DNA from: an uncultured Lachnospiraceae bacterium | GTDB lineage: Bacteria > Bacillota > Clostridia > Lachnospirales > Lachnospiraceae | Direction of reading: 5' to 3' | Assembly: GCA_902793995.1 (NCBI GenBank) | Contig: CADBFP010000032.1 | Span: forward strand, 1-34,193 | DNA: 34,193 bases | Part shown: piece by piece, positions 22,967 through 30,732 of the stretch | Position numbering within the stretch: the first letter of the stretch is position 1 | Layout of the letters: each line of letters begins with the position of its first letter | The notes under the pieces: model-generated | Seen by the model: only the letters and a program-made list of their open reading frames with translations | Databases searched by the model: none | Told to the model about the DNA's origin: nothing | Position numbers and translations under genes: made by a program

Positions 22967-23178
22967 CCTCCGCCTCCGCAGCAGCAGCCTCCGCCTAAAA
23001 CGCCGGAGAACAGCCAGCCCAGAGCCCCCATATACAGCATGGAGGACCAGGGACTGGATGTGATGGGGCAGCTGCCGCTCTCACATCCCACCAGGAAATA
23101 ATATACTAAACCGATCAATGCGCCACCTGCCGTAAAGAGAAGGGGCCGCAGCCATTTCTTTTTTTGAGTCTGATCCAT
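22954..23178 (-). CDS. DUF6132-like small membrane protein with Cys/Gly-rich tail
   Basis: This 74-residue protein has a basic N-terminus, a membrane segment (about 14-30), the motif GCESGSCPITSSPW, and a second hydrophobic stretch (about 48-62). These match small proteins linked to rhodanese and thioredoxin systems. The tail, GGGCCCGGGGCNL, holds four more cysteines. Part of that composition is forced at DNA level because the same bases form ccdA's ribosome binding site. The function is unknown, but context suggests thiol or sulfur chemistry at the membrane. AAAAAGGAGG precedes the ATG. Confidence 0.75.
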   Translation of the reverse strand: MDQTQKKKWLRPLLFTAGGALIGLVYYFLVGCESGSCPITSSPWSSMLYMGALGWLFSGVLGGGCCCGGGGCNL

Positions 23179-23230
23179 GAAAGCATCCTCCTTTTTTCTT
23201 CAAGGATACTCCCGGATTCCCTTTATTTCC

Positions 23231-23243
23231 GTGACCTTGTCAC
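23231..23243. promoter_or_regulatory. Operator-like palindrome at the start of the redox operon
   Basis: GTGACCTTGTCAC is a 13-bp inverted repeat, 5-bp arms with a 3-bp centre. It lies 6-7 bp beyond the -10 box, where transcription of the DUF6132-ccdA-tlpA operon should begin, a position typical of a repressor site. The GTGA...TCAC arms resemble Crp/Fnr half-sites, and a Crp/Fnr-type gene is divergent next door. The link is inferred. Confidence 0.45.
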
Positions 23244-23249
23244 CCAGAA

Positions 23250-23278
23250 ACTGTAGTATGTTTGGGGAGGAATGTCAA
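23250..23278 (-). promoter_or_regulatory. Promoter of DUF6132-ccdA-tlpA operon
   Basis: TTGACA (23278-23273), a 17-nt spacer and TACAGT (23255-23250) lie 72 nt upstream of the first start codon. Confidence 0.7.
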
Positions 23279-23294
23279 GAGGCGAAGCTCGCCC

Positions 23295-23366
23295 CCCCCT
23301 ATTCACTATTCCCTAATCCCTAATGCCTACTCCCTATCCCCTAATGCCTACTTCCCTATTCCCTCC
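23295..23366. repeat. Degenerate CCCTA-type tandem repeat
   Basis: Short variants of TTCCCTA, TCCCTAATGCCTAC and CCCTATTC are repeated over about 70 bp directly upstream of the Crp/Fnr gene. Related words occur on the other strand at 17980-17996 and 20470-20491. Confidence 0.6.
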
Positions 23367-23401
23367 TCCTGTGCTATACTGCAGCAGGAGGTGCAAATAC
23401 C

Positions 23402-24058
23402 ATGGCATTTCAAGAATACTTTCCTTTATGGAACAAATTGACGCTGCCCCAGCAGCAGAGAATAGAAAAGGCCCTGCGCCTGCGGCAGGAAAAAGAAGGC
23501 AGCCAGATTCACGGCGGGGATTCCGACTGCACCGGATTGATTTTGGTAAAAAGCGGCAGGCTGCGGGCCTATATCCTGTCCGAGGATGGCCGGGAGATTA
23601 CCCTCTACCGTCTCCTGCCCCGGGATCTTTGCCTTTTTTCCGCCTCCTGCATGCTGCATTCCCTGCAGTTCGATATCATGATAGAAACGGAGGAAGAATC
23701 CGTTTTTTGGATCATTCCGCCGGATACTTACCGGGCCTTGATGGAAGAATCCGCCGCCGTAGCCAATTATACCAACGAAATCATGGCCACCCATTTCACG
23801 GATGTGATGTGGCTGATGGAGCAGATTCTGTGGAAGAGTCTGGATAAACGCCTGGCGTCCTTTCTCCTGGAAGAAGCAGCTCTACAAGGGAAGGATGATA
23901 TCCGCATTACCCATGAGGCCATCGGCCGCCATTTGGGGAGCCCCCGGGAGGTCATGACCCGCCTGCTGCGCTATTTCCAGGAGGAGGGCTGGGTGAAGCT
24001 GGCCCGAGGCCGGGTACAGATTACGGAGCGGGCAAAGCTGGAGCAGCTGGCAGAATAA
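23402..24058 (+). CDS. Crp/Fnr-family transcriptional regulator
   Basis: This 218-residue protein has an N-terminal cyclic-nucleotide-binding-like beta roll (about residues 15-125: GLILVKSGRLRAYILSEDGR, EITLYRLLPRDLC). A long dimer helix and a C-terminal winged HTH follow, with ITHEAIGRHLGSPREVMTRL and FQEEGWVKLARGRVQI. No Fnr-type N-terminal cysteine cluster is visible, but isolated cysteines occur at C43, C78 and C85. It is divergent from the redox operon and convergent with thioredoxin, so it may sense redox state or an effector and control both. AGGAGGTG precedes the ATG; TATACT at 23375-23380 is a likely -10 box. Confidence 0.9.
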   Translation: MAFQEYFPLWNKLTLPQQQRIEKALRLRQEKEGSQIHGGDSDCTGLILVKSGRLRAYILSEDGREITLYRLLPRDLCLFSASCMLHSLQFDIMIETEEESVFWIIPPDTYRALMEESAAVANYTNEIMATHFTDVMWLMEQILWKSLDKRLASFLLEEAALQGKDDIRITHEAIGRHLGSPREVMTRLLRYFQEEGWVKLARGRVQITERAKLEQLAE

Positions 24059-24060
24059 AA

Positions 24061-24087
24061 GGTGACAGGGATTATCCCCCTGTCACC
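24061..24087. terminator. Hairpin between Crp/Fnr gene and trxA
   Basis: GGTGACAGGG and CCCTGTCACC form a perfect 10-bp stem with a 7-nt loop just after the Crp/Fnr stop codon. No T-run follows, so terminator activity is uncertain; it may be another repeat-type palindrome. Confidence 0.5.
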
Positions 24088-24148
24088 ACCCGCCACGGCC
24101 CTTCGACAAGCCCAGGAGCCGTTCCATGATTTCTCATCGTCCCGACGC

Positions 24149-24454
24149 CTACAGCAAAGCCAGAATCTGGGCCTTGGGGCGGGCACCGGTTGCCTGATTG
24201 GCTACCTGGCCGTCCTTGATTACCACCAGGGTAGGGATGCTCATGACCTTGAACTGGGCTGCCAGTTCCGGCTGCTCATCTACATTGATCTTGCCGACTT
24301 TGATATCGGCGCGCTCGGCGGCGATTTCCTCAATCACCGGGCCTACCATGCGGCAGGGGCCGCACCAGGATGCCCAAAAGTCCAGCAGGACGGGCTTGTC
24401 CGATTTCAATACTTCCGTTTCAAAATTATCCTTGGTAATGGTGATGGCTGACAT
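24149..24454 (-). CDS. trxA: Thioredoxin
   Basis: This is a classic small thioredoxin (101 residues), the general cytoplasmic protein-disulfide reductant. The active site is WCGPC (C31, C34) in LLDFWASWCGPCRMVGP; the conserved cis-Pro is in MSIPTLVVIKDG. It is the likely electron donor for the neighbouring CcdA. AAAAAGGAGG lies 7-8 nt before the ATG. The gene is convergent with the Crp/Fnr regulator. Confidence 0.96.
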   Translation of the reverse strand: MSAITITKDNFETEVLKSDKPVLLDFWASWCGPCRMVGPVIEEIAAERADIKVGKINVDEQPELAAQFKVMSIPTLVVIKDGQVANQATGARPKAQILALL

Positions 24455-24480
24455 TTGTGATACCTCCTTTTTGTCATTTG

Positions 24481-24499
24481 ACAGTTAATTTATAACTGT
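24481..24499. promoter_or_regulatory. Palindrome over the probable trxA -10 region
   Basis: ACAGTTA and TAACTGT are 7-bp arms around ATTTA, lying 27-45 nt upstream of the trxA start. A minus-strand TATAAA (24494-24489) falls within it. It could be an operator; no clear -35 box was found. Confidence 0.4.
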
Positions 24500-24539
24500 T
24501 TTGATCCATCTTATCTGTGATTTTATCACGATGACGGGG

Positions 24540-24611
24540 CCGCCCTTCGACGCCCTTCGACAGGCCCTTCGACAAGCTCAGGGACCGCTCAGGGACCGCT
24601 CAGTGACCGCA
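24540..24611. repeat. CCTTCGAC...CTCAGGGACC repeat
   Basis: Three copies of CCCTTCGAC and three of GCTCAG(G/T)GACC follow each other in the gap between trxA and the thioesterase gene. The same words occur inside the DUF2344 gene (2413-2472), and a short copy lies at 24099-24125. Confidence 0.75.
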
Positions 24612-24637
24612 TCCGCCGTCCCCATATTATACCGCCC

Positions 24638-25033
24638 CTACGCCTCCGTGCAATAGAATATCACATCTCCGTCCAGGAGCAGCTTTTCTCCCTGGTAAAC
24701 CCTGCTACGGATGAAGGCCATGGTGCGGCCCCGCTTTACTACTTCCGCCCGGGCCGTCATCTTCTCTCCTGCCTTGCCGCCGCCTATGAAGCGGAAGCTG
24801 GCCTCCACGGATACATAGCCCCGGCCGTCGCTGCGGGCCATAAGCCCTGCGGTGATTTCCGCCAGACTCATCATCATACTGCCGTGCACGCTGCCCATAT
24901 GGTTTAAGGCCTCCGGAGCTGCCATGGCTTCGCAGACAGCCTCTTTTTCGTTCACGGACACCGCCCGGATGCCGTTATGCAGCATAAACGCATTCTTCGT
25001 ATTTGCCTTGTCCAATTGCGCCTGATAATCCAT
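24638..25033 (-). CDS. PaaI-type hotdog-fold thioesterase
   Basis: This 131-residue protein is a single hotdog domain of the PaaI/acyl-CoA thioesterase type. ALNHMGSVHGSMMMSLAEIT is the active-site segment, with the helix that carries the catalytic acidic residue, and GYVSVEASFRFIGGGKAGEK is the following strand. Members release CoA from acyl- or aryl-acyl-CoA; the substrate here is unknown. GGAGG precedes the ATG. It is isolated by repeats on both sides. Confidence 0.85.
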   Translation of the reverse strand: MDYQAQLDKANTKNAFMLHNGIRAVSVNEKEAVCEAMAAPEALNHMGSVHGSMMMSLAEITAGLMARSDGRGYVSVEASFRFIGGGKAGEKMTARAEVVKRGRTMAFIRSRVYQGEKLLLDGDVIFYCTEA

Positions 25034-25064
25034 TGTGATTCCTCCTTAATTAGCCTATTTACGG

Positions 25065-25117
25065 GATCCTTCGACTCGCTGCGCTCGCTCAGGATGACAC
25101 TTTGTGTCAGTCTTTTC
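25065..25117. repeat. CCTTCGACTCGCTGCGCTCGCTCAGGATGACA-type repeat
   Basis: This region has TCCTTCGACTCGCTGCGCTC followed by a GCTCAGGATGACA border and the palindrome TGACACTTTGTGTCA. A degraded relative (CCTGCGGAAGCTCC...CAGGATGGCAC) lies at 26059-26085. Elements of this kind are widespread between bacterial genes. Confidence 0.6.
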
Positions 25118-25141
25118 ATCGCGCCAGCGAAGGCTATAATC

Positions 25142-26026
25142 TCACCTCATACTTATCTCGTACCGATTCTCATCTTTATCCCGGCTGATGACCCGGATAC
25201 CCGGATAATCCTTTTCCAGGGCCTCCTGCATCAAACCCGCCACCGCCAGGGAGCGGTGCTGGCCGCCGGTGCAGCCAAAGCCCACCACCAGCCGGGCCTT
25301 CCCCTCCTTCCGGTACAGGGGCAGGGAAAAACGCAGAAGCTCCTCGATCCGGGCGAACAGCCCCCGGGCCTCCTCACTGTCCATTACATATTCCCGCACC
25401 GCCTGATCCTCGCCGCTTAAGGTCCGCAGCTCCTCCACATAAAAGGGGTTGGGCAGACAGCGCAAATCAAACACCAGGTCCGCATCCGCCAGGATTCCGT
25501 ACTTAAAGCCGAAGGCCACGAACTCAATGCTGGTATCCTCGAAGCCTGCCGGGGCAAAGAGTTTAATCAGACGGTTCCTCAATTCCTTGGCCCGCAGATG
25601 GGAGGTGTCAATCAATTCCTCTGCCCGGCTCCTTAAGGGCTCCAGGTACTCCCGCTCCATGGCCAGGGCCTCCGGCAGGGTGGCGGCCTTTTTTTGCTGC
25701 AAAAAAGGGTGCAGCCGCCGGGTTTCCTTATAACGTTTTTTGAGGGTCTCATCCCCGGCGTCCAAAAAGAGAATGCGGATTTCCACCTGCTGCGCCTCCA
25801 GCCCCTTGGCCACCATCTCCAGAGAAGACAAAAGCAGCTCGCTGCGGATATCCACCGTCACCGCCATCTTTTCCCGCACCATGCCGCCGGCATAATCCTG
25901 TTCCAGAAGGTACACAAAAAGCTGCGGGGGCATATTGTCCACGCAATAGTAGCCAATGTCTTCCAAAGTCCGCAGGGCCTGGGTTTTACCGGCGCCGCTC
26001 ATGCCGCTGACAATTAAGAGTTCCAT
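25142..26026 (-). CDS. rapZ: RNase adapter RapZ / YvcJ nucleotide-binding protein
   Basis: RapZ/YvcJ is a P-loop protein; in enterics it guides an RNase to small RNAs controlling glucosamine-6-phosphate synthase, in Bacillus it affects competence. The Walker A motif is GMSGAGKT (8-15), followed by ALRTLEDIGYYCVDNMPPQL. The C-terminal domain has VVGFGCTGGQHRSLAVAGLM. At 294 residues it is of normal length. In Firmicutes it usually sits with yvcK and whiA. Here it follows ftsZ instead, 123 nt away with a terminator between. AAGGAGA precedes the ATG. Confidence 0.93.
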   Translation of the reverse strand: MELLIVSGMSGAGKTQALRTLEDIGYYCVDNMPPQLFVYLLEQDYAGGMVREKMAVTVDIRSELLLSSLEMVAKGLEAQQVEIRILFLDAGDETLKKRYKETRRLHPFLQQKKAATLPEALAMEREYLEPLRSRAEELIDTSHLRAKELRNRLIKLFAPAGFEDTSIEFVAFGFKYGILADADLVFDLRCLPNPFYVEELRTLSGEDQAVREYVMDSEEARGLFARIEELLRFSLPLYRKEGKARLVVGFGCTGGQHRSLAVAGLMQEALEKDYPGIRVISRDKDENRYEISMR

Positions 26027-26102
26027 ACAGTCTCCTTAATCAGATGCTTTGACTGCCCCTCCTGCGGAAGCTCCTTCAGGATGGCACAGCCGAAAAAAGC
26101 AA

Positions 26103-26126
26103 GGGGCGGGTCAAGCCCGCCCTTTA
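26103..26126 (-). terminator. Terminator after ftsZ
   Basis: GGGCGGG and CCCGCCC (7-bp stem, CTTGA loop on the minus strand) are followed by CTTGCTTTTTT on the minus strand. It would end transcription of ftsZ before rapZ. Confidence 0.7.
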
Positions 26127-26149
26127 AGGGAATTCCTTTCCCGTTTTGG

Positions 26150-27310
26150 TTATTTCTTCAAAAAGCCCGGCACGCTGATTTCCCGGCGGTTTACCGTGGC
26201 TCCCGGCACCTGCACCGGCTGCCGCACATAGCTGCCGCTGTTCACCGCCGGAATCTCCGGACGCTTGTCGCCGCTCTCCGCCGCCTTGGGAGCTGCGGGG
26301 CGCTCATTCTTAAAGGCCGCCATAGTCTTGGCAGCGGTGTTGCCGCTGCTTTCCGCCGTGGGATCCGTCAGGCCCGTGGCAATCACCGTGATGGTGACCT
26401 CGTCCTGAATGGTATCGTCATAAGTGGCGCCGAAAATAATATTGGCATTATCGCCCACAATATCCGTGATATACTGGGCAGCTTCGTACACTTCCATGAG
26501 CCCCACATCCCCGGACACATTCAAAATCACATCCGTGGCGTTGATAATGCTGGTCTCCAGCAGAGGGCTGGTGGCCGCCATGCGCACGGCTTCCGTGGCT
26601 TTATCATCTCCTTTGGCCCGGCCGATGCCGATATGGGCAATGCCCTTATCCTGCATAACGGTCTCCACGTCCGCAAAGTCCAGGTTGATGAGAGCGTGCA
26701 CATTGATCAGATCCGTGATGCCCTGCACAGCCTGCTGCAGCACTTCGTCCGCCCGTGCCAGAGCGTCCGGCATAGAGGTGCGGCGGTCGATGATATCCAG
26801 CAATTTATCATTCGGAATCACAATGAGGGTGTCCACATTTTCCCGCAGGTTTTCGATGCCGCTCAAGGCATTTTCCATGCGGACCCGGCCCTCAAAGCGG
26901 AAGGGCTTGGTCACCACACCCACGGTCAAAACGCCCATGGCCTTGGCAATCCGGGCCACCACAGGGGCTGCGCCGGTGCCGGTGCCGCCGCCCATACCGC
27001 AGGTCACGAATACCATATCCGCGCCCTGAATCGCCTGGGCGATGTCCTCTTCGCTTTCCTGGGCGGCCTTCTGACCGATTTCCGGTTTGGCGCCGGCTCC
27101 CAGTCCCTTGGTCAGCTTTTCCCCTATCTGAATGGTGGTGGGTGCTTTGCAGGCCTGCAGAGCCTGGCGATCTGTATTGATGCCGATAAACTCTACCCCT
27201 TCCGTATTGCAATCGATCATCCGGTTTACCGCATTATTGCCGGCTCCCCCTACACCGATCACAAAAATCTTGGCGCCGCTTTCCACATTGTTGACTTTTA
27301 TCTCTAACAT
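26150..27310 (-). CDS. ftsZ: Cell division protein FtsZ
   Basis: FtsZ is the tubulin-like GTPase that forms the division ring at midcell. The tubulin signature GGGTGTG is at 107-113, preceded by [15 protein letters not shown] (19-33). The T7 loop [11 protein letters not shown] (near 207) supplies the catalytic aspartate to the next subunit. A variable linker follows, with a C-terminal peptide IPGFLKK-like end (ISVPGFLKK) for partner binding. At 386 residues it is typical. GGAGG precedes the ATG. It has its own promoter, so its expression is partly separate from the upstream dcw genes. Confidence 0.98.
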   Translation of the reverse strand: MLEIKVNNVESGAKIFVIGVGGAGNNAVNRMIDCNTEGVEFIGINTDRQALQACKAPTTIQIGEKLTKGLGAGAKPEIGQKAAQESEEDIAQAIQGADMVFVTCGMGGGTGTGAAPVVARIAKAMGVLTVGVVTKPFRFEGRVRMENALSGIENLRENVDTLIVIPNDKLLDIIDRRTSMPDALARADEVLQQAVQGITDLINVHALINLDFADVETVMQDKGIAHIGIGRAKGDDKATEAVRMAATSPLLETSIINATDVILNVSGDVGLMEVYEAAQYITDIVGDNANIIFGATYDDTIQDEVTITVIATGLTDPTAESSGNTAAKTMAAFKNERPAAPKAAESGDKRPEIPAVNSGSYVRQPVQVPGATVNRREISVPGFLKK

Positions 27311-27348
27311 CCTCGTACCTCCAGAGTGTCTCCCTTTTTACCCCCACA

Positions 27349-27377
27349 AGTATAGGGGATTTTTCTGCAATAATCAA
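27349..27377 (-). promoter_or_regulatory. Promoter of ftsZ
   Basis: TTGATT (27377-27372), a 17-nt spacer and TATACT (27354-27349) lie 38 nt upstream of ftsZ in the gap after ftsQ. Confidence 0.75.
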
Positions 27378-27440
27378 GTATGCATTATTAAAAAAATAAG
27401 AAAAAATCGTAAGATATAAAGGCAAAAAACAAAGGCGGAC

Positions 27441-28178
27441 TCAACTCCCGGGCTCCTCTTTGAAAATATAATGCGGCCTTACCGCCCCCGCCTGGTAATT
27501 ATCCAGATAGAGGGTTCCCTTGCGTCCGGACAGCTCCGGCAATATATCCGCCATCAGAAAAAGCTTGCCGTCCATCTGCTCGCTTCCTCCCAGAAAGACC
27601 TGTATATCCTCCAGTTCCACTGTGGCGCCGTCCCCGCCGAAGCGGATCCGTTTCGTTAAATCCGACAGCTTCGTTTCCTGCTGCTTCCAGCGGATGCTTT
27701 CCTTCCGCAGAAACTGGCTGATGGTCAGCACCGTGTCTATCACATTGCTGTCCGTCACCGGCAGTTTCTCTCCCACCACCGCGTGGTCCACCCCCAGGCC
27801 GCTTACTTCAAACACATCCTCCAGGGGCTGGCGGCTGCTTTCCACCACCGTACCGCTCCAGTCAAAGTAGAGGTAATAATCCTGGAATTTCAGATACCCG
27901 GCCAGAGACCGCTCGTACAGCCGCACCGTGATGCTCCGCTTCGGACCGAAGACCAGTTCATAGTGATCAACAAAGGGAATTTCCTTATGTTTGCCCAGCC
28001 ATTCCTGGGCCCGCACCACAAAATAACGGGGTTTTTCGTCCCGGAAAATATCATTCCACAGCTCCTCTTCGCTGTAATAATCATTTCCCTCGAAGCGGAT
28101 TTCTCCTGCGGGAATCAGCAGCAGCACTAACAGCGCCGCCCCCAAAAGCAGCAGAACCGCCAACAGCGCTTTTTTCAC
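27441..28178 (-). CDS. ftsQ: Cell division protein FtsQ/DivIB
   Basis: This single-pass membrane protein (245 residues) joins FtsL and FtsB in the divisome. A transmembrane segment (about 5-23) leads to the POTRA-like domain, with IRFEGNDYYSEEELWNDIF, and then a beta domain. It starts with GTG, and the GTGA overlaps the ftsW stop, so translation is coupled. Its cytoplasmic part is very short. Confidence 0.9.
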   Translation of the reverse strand: MKKALLAVLLLLGAALLVLLLIPAGEIRFEGNDYYSEEELWNDIFRDEKPRYFVVRAQEWLGKHKEIPFVDHYELVFGPKRSITVRLYERSLAGYLKFQDYYLYFDWSGTVVESSRQPLEDVFEVSGLGVDHAVVGEKLPVTDSNVIDTVLTISQFLRKESIRWKQQETKLSDLTKRIRFGGDGATVELEDIQVFLGGSEQMDGKLFLMADILPELSGRKGTLYLDNYQAGAVRPHYIFKEEPGS

Positions 28179-29371
28179 CTTAGCCTCTTCTCTCTGCGTC
28201 CCCGGCCCACATTAATGACCAGCCCGATTTCCGCCATCAGGAAGATGGAGGAGGTGCCGCCGTAACTGATAAAGGGCAGGGATATGCCGGTATTCGGCAA
28301 TAGATTGGTCACCACCGCAATATGGAAAAACACCTGGAATGCCACATGGGTCATGACGCCTATCGTCACCAGGGAGCTGAAGGCGTCCTCCGCCTGGGTG
28401 GCAATCCGCAGCATGCGGTAAAGCATAAATACATAAAGCAGGATCAGGGCGAAGGCCCCGAAAAGCCCCAGTTCCTCGCACAGAATGGTGAAAATCATAT
28501 CGTTGGAGGCTTCCGGCACAAAGCCCAGTTTCTGGGTGCTGCCTCCCAGGCCCTTCCCGAAGAGGCCGCCGGATCCGATGGCGTAAAGCCCCTGGAGCAC
28601 CTGATAGCCGTCTCCCTGGGCATCATAAGTCGGATCGTTCCAGATGTAAAAGCGGCGCATTTGGTACTCATGCACAAAGGTATGCTCCGCAATCCAGTCC
28701 CCGGCCTTCATCAGCTTGTTCAGATCCATGGTTTTGATGTAGATCAAAGCCGCTATCAAAAGCAGAAAGAGAATCAGCATGACAATGCTGAACTTCTTGT
28801 TGCCGTTGAGGATCACGATCATCACAAGGGGGATGGTCATCACCAGGGCAGCGCTGCTTAGGTCATTGCTGAAAATAAAAACCGTCGGGACAGCGGCCGC
28901 CAGCAGCATGATGCCCCAGAGCCTCCAGCCCCGCCACTGCCGGGCCAATTGCATCACCAGAAAAGCCAGCATCAAAATGACGCCGATTTTCACGATTTCC
29001 GCCGTCTGGAATGTCTGGCCGAAAAGGGTGATCCAGCGGGTCCGCCCCCCGGCGGTGTGTCCCAGGGGGGAAACGGTGGTCAGGATCATCAGGATCAGCG
29101 CGATGATATAGGAGGGGACAATGACCCAGCCCGAGGATATAAAACGGTAGGGCAAGAGGGACATAAAAACCAGCACCCCCAGCCCGATGAGATCCGACAC
29201 CAGCTGCTTATTCAGATAATAGCCGGCGCCCAGGCCCCGCACCGTAGCCGTATAATAGCTGGCGCTGTAGATCATAATCAGGCCGAAAATGCACAAAAAG
29301 ATGGTGACAAACAAAAGGCCTATGTCATATCCGTATTTCTGTTCTTTTAAACTGATGCGTTTTACTTTCAT
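28175..29371 (-). CDS. ftsW: Septum peptidoglycan polymerase FtsW
   Basis: FtsW is a SEDS-family glycosyltransferase that polymerises peptidoglycan at the septum with a class B PBP. The protein (398 residues) has about ten membrane segments. Signature pieces are GAGYYLNKQLVSDLIGLG, the FVPEASNDMIFTILCEELGL loop and NTGISLPFISYGGTSSIFLM. It overlaps murD by 4 nt (ATGA) and ftsQ by 4 nt. RodA is the alternative, but the neighbours favour FtsW. Confidence 0.94.
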   Translation of the reverse strand: MKVKRISLKEQKYGYDIGLLFVTIFLCIFGLIMIYSASYYTATVRGLGAGYYLNKQLVSDLIGLGVLVFMSLLPYRFISSGWVIVPSYIIALILMILTTVSPLGHTAGGRTRWITLFGQTFQTAEIVKIGVILMLAFLVMQLARQWRGWRLWGIMLLAAAVPTVFIFSNDLSSAALVMTIPLVMIVILNGNKKFSIVMLILFLLLIAALIYIKTMDLNKLMKAGDWIAEHTFVHEYQMRRFYIWNDPTYDAQGDGYQVLQGLYAIGSGGLFGKGLGGSTQKLGFVPEASNDMIFTILCEELGLFGAFALILLYVFMLYRMLRIATQAEDAFSSLVTIGVMTHVAFQVFFHIAVVTNLLPNTGISLPFISYGGTSSIFLMAEIGLVINVGRGRREKRLR

Positions 29372-30723
29372 AACTCTTTTGCCAATTGCTTGAATTCATC
29401 GCCCCGCACTTCAAAATTCGGATACATATCCCAGCTGGCGCAGGCGGGAGACAGCAGCACCGTGTCTCCTTCTTTTGCCTGGGAAGCTGCCAGGCGCACC
29501 GCCTCTTCCATGCTTTCCGCCAGGGTCCAGGGCAGGGGGCAGAAACTATCGATGGCCGCCCCGATATTCCGGGCGGTTTTTCCTAACAGCACGGCAGAAC
29601 GGACCTTCCCCCGGAAGCTTTCCACCATCTCCCGGTAGTCCGCTCCTCTGTCAAAGCCTCCGGCAATCAGCACCACCGGCGGCGTCACCACCTCCATGGC
29701 TTTGATAACAGAATCCGGATTGGTGGCCTTGGAGTCGTTATAATACTGCACCCCCTTTTTGGTGCAGACATACTCCATGCGATGCGGCACGGCGGTAAAG
29801 CTTAAGACCTGCCGGCGGATTACTTCCACCGGTGCTCCCAGGGCATAAGCCGCCAGGATCCCCGTCATTATGTTTTCCGTGTTATGCATGCCCAAAAGCT
29901 GGATTTGATCCTTGTGGCAGATGTCAAATTCCTGCCCGTCCAGGCGCAGGATAATCTCTCCCTCCTTGAGGAAACATCCTTCCTCCAGCTCCCTTTGGGA
30001 GGAAAAACGCAGCACCCGGGCCTTTGTCAGCTCCGGCAGATCCCGAAGCCAGGGATCCTCCCCGTTGATAATACAGACCTGATCCGGCCGCTGGTTCATG
30101 CTCAGTTTTTTCTTTAAAGCCACATAGTTTTCCATGCTGCCGTGGCGGTCCAGATGATCTGCCCGGATGTTGGTGATCACTAAAAGATCCGGCACCAGAT
30201 CCTCCGTGGTCTCTATCTGGAAGCTGGACATTTCAATCACCGTCAGGGAGTCCTCCGTGGTTTCCCTCACGTACTCCGAATAAGGCCGGCCGATATTGCC
30301 CACCGTCCGGGTCTTCGGATTCACCGCCTCCATGATATGGCCGATTAAGGTGGTGGTAGTGGTTTTCCCATTGGTGCCGGTGACCACCGCCACCTTCCCC
30401 TGGGAAAAATGATAAGCCAAGGAAATCTCGCTCACCAGGGGAACCCCCGCCCCTATCAATTGCTGCACAAAGGGCTTATCTAGGGAAATTCCGGGGCTCA
30501 TGGCGCAGAATTGCACCCGGCGGATCACATCCTCCGGCAAGTCCCCCAATACCACTTCAAAATCCCGGCTCCCCGCTTTTGCGTAAACTTTTTCCAGGTC
30601 CACCTTCGGATTGCCGTCATATAGGATAGGGGTATAGCCCTCCCGCAGAATAAGGCGAAGGGCATTGGTGCCGCTGATGCCGGCCCCCGCCACCAAAATG
30701 GGCGCATCTTTTTTCCAGTCCAT
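29368..30723 (-). CDS. murD: UDP-N-acetylmuramoylalanine--D-glutamate ligase
   Basis: MurD adds D-glutamate to UDP-MurNAc-L-Ala in the cytoplasm. The ATP-binding motif GTNGKTTTTTL is at 116-126. AGAGISGTNALRL near the N-terminus is the Rossmann-type UMP-binding part. The C-terminal ligase domain has YNDSKATNPDSVIKAM and ends LSPACASWDMYPNFEVRGDE. At 451 residues it is normal. AGGAGAG precedes the ATG. It lies between mraY and ftsW. Confidence 0.96.
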   Translation of the reverse strand: MDWKKDAPILVAGAGISGTNALRLILREGYTPILYDGNPKVDLEKVYAKAGSRDFEVVLGDLPEDVIRRVQFCAMSPGISLDKPFVQQLIGAGVPLVSEISLAYHFSQGKVAVVTGTNGKTTTTTLIGHIMEAVNPKTRTVGNIGRPYSEYVRETTEDSLTVIEMSSFQIETTEDLVPDLLVITNIRADHLDRHGSMENYVALKKKLSMNQRPDQVCIINGEDPWLRDLPELTKARVLRFSSQRELEEGCFLKEGEIILRLDGQEFDICHKDQIQLLGMHNTENIMTGILAAYALGAPVEVIRRQVLSFTAVPHRMEYVCTKKGVQYYNDSKATNPDSVIKAMEVVTPPVVLIAGGFDRGADYREMVESFRGKVRSAVLLGKTARNIGAAIDSFCPLPWTLAESMEEAVRLAASQAKEGDTVLLSPACASWDMYPNFEVRGDEFKQLAKEL

Positions 30724-30732
30724 TCTTCTCTC

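Noticed and set aside
23295-23366. Possible CRISPR array in the CCCTA-type repeats
   Set aside because: Units are 7-14 bp, imperfect and without spacers of uniform length; no cas genes nearby.
26103-26126. Possible riboswitch or leader upstream of rapZ
   Set aside because: The hairpin is short and followed by a T-rich run on the minus strand, which fits a simple ftsZ terminator.
26081-27307. Long open frame (408 codons) on the plus strand opposite ftsZ
   Set aside because: Shadow of ftsZ; composition dominated by His and Gly, no recognisable domain.
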